Shown: positions 1 to 5,760 of the stretch, piece after piece | Numbering within the stretch: position 1 is the stretch's first letter | Layout of the letters: each line of letters begins with the position of its first letter | Assembly (NCBI GenBank): GCA_023264755.1 | Contig: JAHFVB010000183.1 | Coordinates: forward strand, 1 to 8,759 | Length of the DNA stretch: 8,759 nucleotides | Direction: 5' to 3' | From: Mycobacterium sp. | GTDB taxonomy: Bacteria; Actinomycetota; Actinomycetes; Mycobacteriales; Mycobacteriaceae | Position numbers and translations under genes: made by a program | The notes under the pieces: model-generated | The model's input: only the letters and a program-made list of their open reading frames with translations | Database searches by the model: none | What the model was told of the DNA's origin: nothing

Positions 1-180
1 CCCAGCGGCCGGGCGCTCGGCGCGGCGCCCACCACGCAAACCGCGGGAGCGCATTCCGACGCGTACCTCTGGGTCAAGCGCCCCGGCGACTCCGACGGAT
101 CGTGCGGACGCGGCGAACCGGGTCCGGGTCACTTCATGAACCAGTACGCCATCGACCTGGCCCGAAACGCGGGTCAATAG
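1..180 (+). CDS. Glycoside hydrolase family 6 (cellulase-type), C-terminal fragment
   Basis: This is the last 59 codons of a gene that begins before the window, read in frame 1 and ending at TAG 178-180. The visible residues include NPSGRALG-like PSGRALG (1-7) and then DAYLWVKRPGDSDGSCG (20-36). The LWVK-x-PGxSDG block is the conserved C-terminal part of GH6 endoglucanases and cellobiohydrolases, where the Asp of SDG (here D32) lies at the position proposed as catalytic base. The protein then ends with a helix, YAIDLARN. GH6 enzymes hydrolyse beta-1,4-glucan with inversion and are usually secreted; mycobacteria carry such genes (celA-type). The gene converges on the ABC-F gene with 49 nt between stops. 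That gap holds only a weak 5-bp stem (195-199 with 205-209). The family call is firm; the signal peptide and the rest of the catalytic domain cannot be seen. Confidence 0.8.
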   Translation, partial: PSGRALGAAPTTQTAGAHSDAYLWVKRPGDSDGSCGRGEPGPGHFMNQYAIDLARNAGQ

Positions 181-229
181 CCGGTCGGGGGCCGGTCGGT
201 AGCGCCGACGAGCGCCGGATCTCGAGCCG

Positions 230-1888
230 CTACAGCTCAGTCACGCGTCCGTGGTCGACGAGCCAGGTGCGATCCAACCGGACGTTCTGCAACATCCGGC
301 GATCGTGGGTCACCAGCAACAGGGCGCCGTCATAGGATTCGAGCGCCTGCTCGAGTTGCTCGATGGCGGCCAGATCCAGGTGGTTGGTCGGCTCGTCGAG
401 CACCAGCACGTTGGTGCCGCGGGCCTGCAGCAGCGCCAATCCGGCGCGGGTGCGTTCCCCTGGCGAGAGCTCGTCGACCGTGCGTTCGACGTGGTCGGCA
501 CGCAGCCCGAACTTGGCGAGCAGGGTCCGCACGTCGGCCGTGGTCCAGGACGGCACCCGCTGCTCGAACCGGTCGACCAACCGCTCCGCACCGGTGAATT
601 CCGAGCGCGCCTGATCGATTTCGCCGATCGCGACGTTGGCACCCAGGCTCGCGCGGCCCTCGTCGGGCTGCTGTCGGCCCAGGAGCAACCGCAGCAGGGT
701 CGACTTTCCTGCGCCGTTGGGTCCGGTAATGCCGATCCGCTCGCCGGCGTCGACCTGCAGCGACAACGGGCCCAGGACGAATTCGCCTTGGTGCACCACA
801 GCCTCGGCGAGGGTCGCGACCACCGCGCTGGACCGGGGCGCGGCACCGATGGTGAACTCCAGCACCCATTCCTTGCGTGGTTCGACGACTTCCTCGAGGC
901 GGGCGATCCGGCTTTCCATCTGCCGCACCTTTTGGGCCTGCTTCTCACTGGACTCCGAGGCCGCGCGCCGCCGGATCTTGTCGTTGTCGGGCGCCTTGCG
1001 GATTGCGTTGCGGACGCCCTGGCTCGACCACTCCCGTTGCGTACGCGCCCGTGCCACCAGGTCGGCCTTCTTGTCCGCGAACTCGTCGTACTCTTCGCGC
1101 CGATGCCGCCGCGCGACCTCGCGCTCCTCCAGGTAGCTTTCGTAGCCACCGCCGAACACGGTGTTGGTGTGCTGAGCCAAGTCCAGTTCGAGCACGCGAG
1201 TCACCGTGCGCGCCAGGAACTCCCGGTCGTGGCTCACCAGCACGACGCCCCCGCGGAGCTCGCGAACGAGCTGCTCTAGTCGGTCCAGGCCGGCCAGGTC
1301 CAGATCGTTGGTGGGCTCGTCGAGCAGGACGATGTCGAACCGCGACAGCACCAACGCGGCCAGTCCCACGCGCGCCGCCTGTCCGCCCGACAGAGCGGTC
1401 ATCGGGGTCGAATCCGGCCGCAGCGCATCGGTGTCCAGGCCAAGGTCGGCCAACACCGCAGGCACCCGGTCGTCCAGATCCGCCGCGCCGGTGGCGAGCC
1501 AGTGATCCAGCGCCACCGCGTAGGCGTCGGCCGGATCACCGTCGGCAGCACCTGGGTCGGCCAGCGCAGCGGCAGCGGTTTCCATGGCCAGCGTCGCGGC
1601 GGCACACCCGGTGCGGCGGGCGAGGTAGGCAGCGACGGTCTCCCCGGGCACCCGCTCGTGCTCTTGAGGCAGCCATCCGACGAACGCGTCGGCCGGGGCG
1701 AGGCTGACGGTGCCCTCGAGCGGTTCCAGGTCCCCGGCCAGGATGCGCAACAGCGTGCTCTTGCCGGCCCCGTTGGCGCCGACGACGCCGACGACGTCGC
1801 CCGGAGCCACGGTCAGGTCGAGCCCCTCGAACAGGGTCCGGTGGGCGAAACCGCCGGCCACGTTCTTCGCGACGAGGGTTGCGGTCAT
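230..1888 (-). CDS. ABC-F family ATPase (soluble duplicated ABC protein, ribosome-associated type)
   Basis: 552 residues with two ATP-binding cassettes and no membrane segment, the ABC-F layout. Cassette 1 has Walker A GANGAGKST (37-45), signature LSGGQ (166-170), Walker B with D190-E191 followed by PTNDLD, and the switch histidine H220. Cassette 2 has Walker A GPNGAGKST (389-397), signature LSPGE (474-478), D498-E499 followed by PTNHLD, and H528. Both catalytic glutamates are intact. The charged helical linker at about 251-340 (many Arg, Glu, Lys) matches the P-site tRNA interaction segment of ABC-F proteins. ABC-F members act on the ribosome, either as translation factors (EttA type) or in protection from macrolide-like antibiotics; which applies here cannot be told from sequence. 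From memory it resembles the Mycobacterium tuberculosis protein that is split into Rv1667c/Rv1668c, unverified. The ATG at 1886-1888 gives a normal N-terminus directly before cassette 1, but no good Shine-Dalgarno sequence is visible. It lies 80 nt downstream of the oxidoreductase and may be co-transcribed. Confidence 0.9.
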   Translation of the reverse strand: MTATLVAKNVAGGFAHRTLFEGLDLTVAPGDVVGVVGANGAGKSTLLRILAGDLEPLEGTVSLAPADAFVGWLPQEHERVPGETVAAYLARRTGCAAATLAMETAAAALADPGAADGDPADAYAVALDHWLATGAADLDDRVPAVLADLGLDTDALRPDSTPMTALSGGQAARVGLAALVLSRFDIVLLDEPTNDLDLAGLDRLEQLVRELRGGVVLVSHDREFLARTVTRVLELDLAQHTNTVFGGGYESYLEEREVARRHRREEYDEFADKKADLVARARTQREWSSQGVRNAIRKAPDNDKIRRRAASESSEKQAQKVRQMESRIARLEEVVEPRKEWVLEFTIGAAPRSSAVVATLAEAVVHQGEFVLGPLSLQVDAGERIGITGPNGAGKSTLLRLLLGRQQPDEGRASLGANVAIGEIDQARSEFTGAERLVDRFEQRVPSWTTADVRTLLAKFGLRADHVERTVDELSPGERTRAGLALLQARGTNVLVLDEPTNHLDLAAIEQLEQALESYDGALLLVTHDRRMLQNVRLDRTWLVDHGRVTEL

Positions 1889-1935
1889 GGGTCCATCGTC
1901 GCATCAGTGCGCGGGGCGGCCCGCGCGTCCGGGCG

Positions 1936-1960
1936 CGACCAGACTCATTTCTGCTGGTCG
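1936..1960 (-). terminator. Weak stem-loop between oxidoreductase and ABC-F genes
   Basis: CGACCAG (1936-1942) pairs with CTGGTCG (1954-1960), a 7-bp stem with an 11-nt loop, starting 8 nt past the oxidoreductase stop codon. There is no U-tract after it on the minus strand, so it may only attenuate or protect the 3' end. It is the only structure seen in the 80-nt gap. Confidence 0.25.
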
Positions 1961-1968
1961 GACTCGAC

Positions 1969-3264
1969 TCAGCGCCGTCCGACCGCGTGCAGGTCTGCGG
2001 CGGCGCACTCGCCGGCCAGTAGGGCGGCCTCGATCCCGGAGTGGGTGAGGAAGTCACCGGCGAGGCGCACGCGGGCCGGCATGGCGTCGCGCGCCTGACG
2101 CATGGCCGCGTAGTGCCCGGGCACCGGAGCGATGAGTGCGACGTCCATCTGGAATATCCGGGTGAAGTCGGGTGGGGCGTCGGAGAACGCCATGGCGACT
2201 GCCCGCCGGGCCTTGGCGACGACTTCGGATTCGGACAGGCCTCGCGTCTGGGCGGTGTCGAGCCAGACGCTAGCGGTCTGCCCGCCTGCCGGCACCGACT
2301 GCGGCGCCCGACGACCGTTGAGCAGCACCCCGTAGTTGTGGTGCATCCCCGGCGACCCATGTACGACGAGGTCGTAGGGCACGTCTGGCCACGGGTCGCG
2401 GTGGTATCCGAACACGATGTGATGGGCCGTGACGGGAACCACCGCGGCCAGCGCATCGGTGATGTGGGAGTCCACCACACCGTCGAGCAACTTGATCGCG
2501 GTACGGACATCGGTCGCGACGACGGCCGCGTCCGCCTCGATGGGGCCGTCCGGGGTGAGCACCGTGACCCCCTCTGGCGTGTGTTCGACCGCTAGGGCGG
2601 GCGTGTTGACGCGCACGTCCTCGACGCCGGACAACAGCCACTCGGCGATCCGCCCGAGTCCACCGTCGGGCACGGTGAGCTGGGTCCGGTGCACCTGGGT
2701 CAGCAGGGTCTTGACGAATCCCGCCGATATCTGTGTCGGGTCGGCGCCCGTCAGCGGATCCATCAGGGGGCGGAGGACGTACTCGAACGACCGCTTGCCC
2801 AACGAATCACACGCCCACTGCGCCAGCGTGCGCCCGTCGTCGGCCGCGGCGAGGTCATCGATGTCGAACGGTCCCCGATCGGGGCTCAGGGCCAGGCGCC
2901 CGATCTGACGCGCGGCCCGCAGCCGATCGGCGATGGTGAGCTGCGGCATCCGCAACAACGTCCACGGACGGTCGAGCCGGACCCGGTTCTTGCGCCCCGC
3001 GTCGTCGAGCACCGCGGTCCGTGCGTGCCACCGGCGCAGCTCCGGTAGGCGACCCTGCTCGCGCAGGATCGACAGCGTCCGGGCGTAGGACCCCATGACG
3101 AAGATCGCGCCGGAATCGATCGTGAATCCGTCTTGCTCGAATGTGCGCACCCGGCCGCCAATTGCGTCGGCGGCCTCCACGACGATGGGCTGATGCCCCT
3201 GGCAGCGCAGTGCCCTCGCGGCGCCAGCACCGGCGACACCGGCCCCGATGATGACGACGCGCAT
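1969..3264 (-). CDS. FAD-dependent oxidoreductase (amine oxidase / protoporphyrinogen oxidase / desaturase superfamily)
   Basis: 431 residues. The N-terminus MRVVIIGAGVAGAG carries the Rossmann GxGxxG motif (G7, G9, G12), the acidic residue E30 at the end of strand 2 for the ribose, and the GGRVRT motif (36-41) typical of the GR2-type flavoprotein family. The C-terminus has the second FAD-contact block, LAGDF...SGIEAALLAGECAA (401-421). The middle, with the segment around R165-P170 and DGGLGRIAEWL (200-210), fits amine-oxidase or HemY-like enzymes. The substrate cannot be told. An upstream in-frame ATG at 3342 would add 26 residues running through the promoter and operator. ATG 3262-3264 is preferred because GAGGAG (3272-3277) lies 7 nt before it and translation then begins exactly at the Rossmann strand. 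The gene is divergent from an EthR-like TetR gene, which suggests control by that regulator, as for flavin monooxygenase ethA beside ethR. It is probably cytosolic; no signal peptide is seen. Confidence 0.85.
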   Translation of the reverse strand: MRVVIIGAGVAGAGAARALRCQGHQPIVVEAADAIGGRVRTFEQDGFTIDSGAIFVMGSYARTLSILREQGRLPELRRWHARTAVLDDAGRKNRVRLDRPWTLLRMPQLTIADRLRAARQIGRLALSPDRGPFDIDDLAAADDGRTLAQWACDSLGKRSFEYVLRPLMDPLTGADPTQISAGFVKTLLTQVHRTQLTVPDGGLGRIAEWLLSGVEDVRVNTPALAVEHTPEGVTVLTPDGPIEADAAVVATDVRTAIKLLDGVVDSHITDALAAVVPVTAHHIVFGYHRDPWPDVPYDLVVHGSPGMHHNYGVLLNGRRAPQSVPAGGQTASVWLDTAQTRGLSESEVVAKARRAVAMAFSDAPPDFTRIFQMDVALIAPVPGHYAAMRQARDAMPARVRLAGDFLTHSGIEAALLAGECAAADLHAVGRR

Positions 3265-3271
3265 GGGTGAA

Positions 3272-3277
3272 CTCCTC
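3272..3277 (-). promoter_or_regulatory. Shine-Dalgarno site deciding the oxidoreductase start
   Basis: On the minus strand this reads GAGGAG, 7 nt before ATG 3264. It supports the shorter 431-residue product over the 457-residue reading. Confidence 0.75.
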
Positions 3278-3292
3278 GTCGAGTTGGCTGTT

Positions 3293-3329
3293 GGCAGGAA
3301 AAATACACCGCCCCGGCTACCGTTGCCAA
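3293..3329 (-). promoter_or_regulatory. Candidate promoter of the FAD oxidoreductase gene
   Basis: On the minus strand, TTGGCA (3329-3324) and TATTTT (3305-3300) are separated by 18 nt. They match a SigA-type -35 (5 of 6 to TTGACA) and -10 (TANNNT). Transcription would begin near 3293, giving a leader of about 29 nt that includes the Shine-Dalgarno site. The triple operator lies immediately upstream of the -35 box. Confidence 0.5.
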
Positions 3330-3333
3330 CATG

Positions 3334-3361
3334 TGTCGACAACTATCGACAGATGTCGACA
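3334..3361. promoter_or_regulatory. Triple TGTCGACA operator with 10-bp spacing
   Basis: Three 8-bp elements sit exactly 10 bp apart: TGTCGACA (3334-3341, perfect palindrome), TATCGACA (3344-3351, one mismatch) and TGTCGACA (3354-3361, perfect palindrome). The outer GTGTCGAC (3333-3340) and GTCGACAC (3355-3362) also form an 8-bp inverted repeat. The sites lie between divergent promoters, next to the oxidoreductase -35 and over the -35 region of the TetR gene. One-turn spacing suggests several dimers binding cooperatively along one face of the helix. EthR of M. tuberculosis is known to bind cooperatively to an extended ethA-ethR operator containing, as I recall it, TGTCGACA-like repeats. The likely binder here is the adjacent EthR-like TetR protein (inference). 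Confidence 0.7.
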
Positions 3362-3376
3362 CTTGGTCTGCCGGCT

Positions 3377-3389
3377 TAGACTCTCCCCC
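3377..3389 (+). promoter_or_regulatory. -10 box of the first TetR gene, leaderless geometry
   Basis: TAGACT (3377-3382) matches TANNNT and ends 7 nt before GTG 3390, so transcription would start at or beside the start codon. There is no Shine-Dalgarno sequence. The -35 position, with a 17-nt spacer, falls at 3354-3359 inside the operator, so a bound repressor would block its own gene. Confidence 0.5.
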
Positions 3390-4031
3390 GTGGCCAAGGC
3401 AGTCCCCGGCGTACGACGCCACCGTCCGCGCACCGCGGGCCCCTCGGCGGGGGATCATCGTCGGGAACGGCTGCTCGCCGCACTGGACGAACTCCTCGAG
3501 TCGCGTTCGTTGAACGACATCGGCGTCAACGACATCGCCTGCAAAGCCGAGCTCAGTCGCTCGGCCTTCTACTTCTACTTCCCGAGCAAGGCCGCTGCGG
3601 TCACGGCGCTGCTAGGGGACATGTACGAGAACATCTTTCGAGCCGCGCCCTGGTTCGACGACCGCTCCGGCAATGCCCTGGAGCAACTGCGGTCCGGAAT
3701 CGAACAAACCGCGACCATGTGGCGCAGCCGCGCGACGCTGATGGTGGCCATGCTCGACGCGGTCGATGACGACGCCGACGTGAAAGCCACGTGGGCGGGC
3801 TGGCTTGCGGAATTCGAGGCTCGCACGGCCGCGCGGCTGAGGGCGGATCAGGCCGCGGGCCTGGCGCGGACGGACGTCGATCTGGAAACCCTTTCGCGAA
3901 TCCTCGTCGGGGTCATCTTCGCCGCGATGGAGTCCGACGTACGCAACGTCAAGGCCGGGCGAGTCACCTCGCCGCATCTGGTCAGCACCGTCTACGACGT
4001 CTGGCGACGCTCGGCGTATCGAGAGACGTAG
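3390..4031 (+). CDS. TetR/AcrR family transcriptional regulator, EthR-like
   Basis: 213 residues from GTG 3390. The N-terminal DNA-binding domain runs from about GDHRRERLLAALDELL (21-36) through the helix-turn-helix at 45-64, ending SRSAFYFYFPSK (56-67). The YFYFPSK ending and the LLESRSLNDIGVNDIA segment closely resemble EthR of M. tuberculosis as I recall it. The C-terminal ligand and dimer domain is about 75-213 and rich in Trp and Met (W88, W111, M118, M121, W135, W138), which suits a hydrophobic ligand pocket. An in-frame ATG at 3267 would add 41 residues read through the operator and is rejected. GTG 3390 fits because TAGACT lies 7 nt before it (leaderless mRNA). It probably represses itself and the divergent FAD oxidoreductase. 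It might also affect the HadAB-type gene 121 nt downstream on the same strand. It could be a functional EthR paralogue rather than an orthologue, since the partner is not an EthA-type monooxygenase. Confidence 0.88.
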   Translation: MAKAVPGVRRHRPRTAGPSAGDHRRERLLAALDELLESRSLNDIGVNDIACKAELSRSAFYFYFPSKAAAVTALLGDMYENIFRAAPWFDDRSGNALEQLRSGIEQTATMWRSRATLMVAMLDAVDDDADVKATWAGWLAEFEARTAARLRADQAAGLARTDVDLETLSRILVGVIFAAMESDVRNVKAGRVTSPHLVSTVYDVWRRSAYRET

Positions 4032-4066
4032 TCGGCCACGTCGGCCACGTCGGGCATGACGGGCAC
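4031..4066 (+). repeat. Short 9-bp tandem repeat after the TetR gene
   Basis: GTCGGCCAC occurs twice in tandem (4031-4039, 4040-4048), followed by two degenerate copies, GTCGGGCAT (4049-4057) and GACGGGCAC (4058-4066). The first G is the last base of the TetR stop codon. The repeat fills the start of the 121-nt gap before the HadAB-type gene. Its role is unknown, and polymerase slippage would explain it. Confidence 0.6.
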
Positions 4067-4097
4067 GTGGACGTGAATCGCCGAGGCACCGGCCCGC

Positions 4098-4103
4098 TAG
4101 TGT
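4098..4103 (+). promoter_or_regulatory. Possible -10 box for the HadAB-type gene
   Basis: TAGTGT matches TANNNT and would start transcription near 4110, giving a leader of about 43 nt. No convincing -35 is present. A purine run GGAAAG (4135-4140) lies 12 nt before ATG 4153, longer than usual for a ribosome site. Read-through from the TetR gene is an alternative. Confidence 0.3.
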
Positions 4104-4152
4104 GCTGGGGTCGGACTCAGCGAACCAGCCGACCGGAAAGTTGGGCGCATTC

Positions 4153-5175
4153 ATGACCGCAGCAGCAGAGCCCTCGCCGCTCGAGGCGCGCGTCGGCCAC
4201 TGGTACCAGATGGACGGCACCTACCTCGTCGGCCGCGAGAAGGTCCGCGAGTACGCCCGGGCAGTGCAGGACTATCACCCCGTGCACTGGGATACCGCCG
4301 CCGCAGCGAAACTGGGTTACCCGGGCTTGGTGGCGCCGCTGACGTTCACCTCGACACCCGGCATGAACTGCAATCGCCTCATGTTCGAGCAGATCGTCGT
4401 CGGTTACGACACCTACATGCAGACCGAAGAGGTCTTCGAGCAGCACCGCCCGATCGTCGAGGGCGACGAATTGCACGTCGACGTCGAACTGACGTCGGTG
4501 CGCCGGATCGCCGGGCGAGACCTGATCACCGTCACCAACACTTTCACCGATACGGCTGGCGAGCGGGTGCACACCCTGCACACCACCGTCGTCGGCGTCA
4601 CCGCCGAGGACCTCAATCCGGAGATCAAGACGGCCGTGCACAACGCGATGATGCACGACGTGAACATCTTCGGAGTCGGCGAAGAGGAGTACCACAAGAC
4701 CGTGCGTCCGCCGGGCGCGGTCCGGATCGCCGAGGACACCGCTCGCCCGCCGGGGACGCCGTCCTTCGACCACGTGAAGGTGGGCGACGAACTGCCGGTG
4801 CGCCACACTCGGCTGTCTCGCGGCGATCTGGTGAACTACGCCGGGGTGGCCGGTGACGCCAACCCGATCCACTGGGACGAGAGCATCGCCAAGCTGGCCG
4901 GGCTGCCCGACGTCATCGCCCACGGAATGCTCACGATGGGGCTGGGAGCCGGTTTCGCCTCCGCCTGGTCGGGCGACCCCGGTGCGGTGACCCGCTACGC
5001 GGTGCGGCTGTCCGCGCCCGCGATCGTGTCGGCCACCGAGGGCGCGGACATCGAGTTCAGCGGCCGGATCAAGTCCTTGGACCCGGCTACCCGCTCCGGT
5101 GTCGTCCTGGTCGCCGCGAAGTCCGCCGGCCGCAAGATCTTCGGCCTGGCGACGATGGACATTCGCTTCAGCTGA
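4153..5175 (+). CDS. Fused (3R)-hydroxyacyl-ACP/CoA dehydratase, HadA-HadB type (double hotdog, MaoC family)
   Basis: 340 residues. The N-terminal half (about 14-150) is HadA-like: REKVREYARAVQD (28-40), LGYPGLVAPLTFTS (54-67), then a FAS1-type dehydratase hotdog. A linker (about 151-203) leads to a HadB-like half (204-340): FDHVKVGDELP, LVNYAGVAGDANPIHWDE (226-243) and AHGMLTMGLGAGF (256-268). This matches M. tuberculosis HadB closely as recalled. D235 and H240 form the hydratase-2 catalytic dyad. HadAB dehydrates (3R)-hydroxyacyl-ACP in FAS-II mycolate elongation; the two subunits are normally separate genes, so a single-chain form is a paralogue and could act on acyl-ACP or acyl-CoA. Unusually, the N-terminal half also keeps D40-YHPV-H45-W, with the same spacing as the C-terminal dyad. 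ATG 4153 is chosen over GTG 4102, which overlaps the possible -10 box and adds a non-conserved segment. Confidence 0.9.
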   Translation: MTAAAEPSPLEARVGHWYQMDGTYLVGREKVREYARAVQDYHPVHWDTAAAAKLGYPGLVAPLTFTSTPGMNCNRLMFEQIVVGYDTYMQTEEVFEQHRPIVEGDELHVDVELTSVRRIAGRDLITVTNTFTDTAGERVHTLHTTVVGVTAEDLNPEIKTAVHNAMMHDVNIFGVGEEEYHKTVRPPGAVRIAEDTARPPGTPSFDHVKVGDELPVRHTRLSRGDLVNYAGVAGDANPIHWDESIAKLAGLPDVIAHGMLTMGLGAGFASAWSGDPGAVTRYAVRLSAPAIVSATEGADIEFSGRIKSLDPATRSGVVLVAAKSAGRKIFGLATMDIRFS

Positions 5176-5316
5176 GCAGGCGGGCGCCAGCTGGACGTTG
5201 GCTAGGAAGCCGCCGCTACGCCCGAGGTCGGCCGGCCCGGCGACTTCACAGCCAACCGTGCGCCCATCGACCCTTGGTTGAGCGAATACCGCTGCTGAAA
5301 AACAGCTTTCGCCCCT

Positions 5317-5347
5317 CCCCGCACGTAGCGCAAAGCTGCGGGCGTGG
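5317..5347 (+). terminator. GC-rich imperfect hairpin, candidate terminator
   Basis: The arms 5317-5329 and 5335-5347 pair over 13 positions with a GCAAA loop: 11 pairs, including one U-G, and two mismatches. Only TT follows, so it is not a classical intrinsic terminator, but mycobacterial terminators often lack a U-tract. It lies 141 nt after the HadAB-type stop and directly before a promoter. Confidence 0.3.
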
Positions 5348-5375
5348 TTGAGGGTACCTGGAAAGGTGCTAGATA
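5348..5375 (+). promoter_or_regulatory. Candidate promoter of the small exported protein gene
   Basis: TTGAGG (5348-5353) is followed after 16 nt by TAGATA (5370-5375), which is preceded by TGC (5367-5369), an extended -10 element. Transcription would begin near 5382, giving a leader of about 55 nt. The last -10 base is A rather than the preferred T, so this is moderate evidence. Confidence 0.4.
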
Positions 5376-5423
5376 CCGTGGCGGACGTGATGGAGGGGTG
5401 CCAATAATTCATCACCATCACAC

Positions 5424-5430
5424 AAGGAGG
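5424..5430 (+). promoter_or_regulatory. Strong Shine-Dalgarno site deciding the small gene's start
   Basis: AAGGAGG lies 6 nt before GTG 5437 and is a near-perfect match to the 16S rRNA 3' end. It is the strongest ribosome site in the window and suggests high translation. A palindromic hexamer GTGCAC is repeated at 5430-5435 and 5437-5442, straddling the start codon. Confidence 0.75.
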
Positions 5431-5436
5431 TGCACA

Positions 5437-5658
5437 GTGCACGTGAAACGAATGGCTGCAGCGGGGGGCGTTGCCGCATTGGCCGTTCTCGCAGCATCGA
5501 CGCTGACCCATACGGAACAACCAGACGTCCAGGCAAACAACAACTTCGGCGGTGCCGGCGCGACCGTGACATCGGGAGCGAACGTCACCAACGTCACGGC
5601 CACCAGCGCCGTGATGACCGGACCGGTAGTCGCAGCAACCTTCTTCGGCAAGAGCTGA
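5437..5658 (+). CDS. Small predicted exported protein, 73 residues, family not recognised
   Basis: I do not recognise this protein. From GTG 5437 it begins VHVKRMAAAGG and then a hydrophobic run, VAALAVLAAS (12-21), a typical signal peptide with K4-R5 in the n-region. Cleavage could fall around VQA-NNN (after residue 33), leaving a mature peptide of about 40 residues. The mature part is NNNFGGAGAT, followed by alternating Thr, Val, Ala and Ser (VTSGANVTNVTATSAVMTGP, 44-63) and the end VVAATFFGKS. It has no Cys, so it is not a lipoprotein. The alternating pattern suggests beta-strands, possibly self-assembling or surface-associated (inference). The start is fixed by AAGGAGG 6 nt upstream; longer in-frame readings back to 5344 would run through the promoter and leader. 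It has its own promoter and converges on the PE-PPE-domain gene. Being real is well supported; its function is unknown. Confidence 0.75.
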   Translation: MHVKRMAAAGGVAALAVLAASTLTHTEQPDVQANNNFGGAGATVTSGANVTNVTATSAVMTGPVVAATFFGKS

Positions 5659-5737
5659 TCGACGCGAGTTACCTACGCCTTGGCCAGCACGGTCGGGCGG
5701 AAGTGAGTCCGAATTGCGTAGCCGTTCAGCAGAATAT

Positions 5738-5760
5738 CGCGGCCTAGGCGCTAGGCTGCG
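5738..5760. terminator. Stem-loop between convergent genes, candidate bidirectional terminator
   Basis: CGCGGCCTAG (5738-5747) pairs with CTAGGCTGCG (5751-5760) across a 3-nt loop, giving a 10-bp stem with one G-U pair. It spans the stop codon of the minus-strand PE-PPE-domain gene (5751-5753). On the minus strand it is followed by the AU-richer ATATTCTG. It is well placed to stop both the small plus-strand gene and the minus-strand gene. Confidence 0.5.

Larger units (their letters stand above)
5176..5436. other. Non-coding gap between the HadAB-type gene and the small exported protein
   Basis: No credible gene is seen here. The first half holds a 7-bp inverted repeat, GTTGGCT (5197-5203) with AGCCAAC (5250-5256). 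A small local hairpin, GGCT/AGCC (5200-5203 with 5208-5211), and another, GCTG-AAAAA-CAGC followed by TTT (5294-5309), are also present. These and the hairpin at 5317-5347 could together end the upstream transcript. The second half holds a promoter and ribosome site for the small gene. The gap is less GC-rich near 5400-5425 (AATAATTCATCACCATCACA). Confidence 0.6.

Noticed and set aside
251..1279. 342-codon plus-strand open frame
   Set aside because: Fully antisense to the ABC-F gene, with no recognisable domain; a by-product of high GC.
1536..2510. 324-codon minus-strand open frame bridging the oxidoreductase and ABC-F genes
   Set aside because: Out of frame with both genes, whose motifs are intact in their own frames; it is not a frameshift fusion.
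3267..3389. 41-residue N-terminal extension of the first TetR protein
   Set aside because: Would translate the operator and -10 box, and lacks any family similarity.
4102..4152. GTG 4102 as the start of the HadAB-type protein
   Set aside because: It overlaps the possible -10 box and adds 17 residues without family similarity; ATG 4153 gives the expected N-terminus.
5310..5400. Long-range helix 5310-5318 with 5392-5400 suggesting a riboswitch-like leader, with CCTCC able to pair with the ribosome site
   Set aside because: The promoter at 5348-5375 would start the mRNA after the left arm, so the helix would not exist in that transcript; no known riboswitch class is recognised.
5410..5421. CATCACCATCAC run resembling a His-tag coding sequence
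   Set aside because: It lies upstream of the real GTG start in the leader; four His codons by chance, no vector sequence around it.
4117..5520. 467-codon minus-strand open frame
   Set aside because: Antisense to the HadAB-type gene and the following gap; composition is His/Gly/Val/Arg-rich with no domain, typical of a GC-rich shadow frame.
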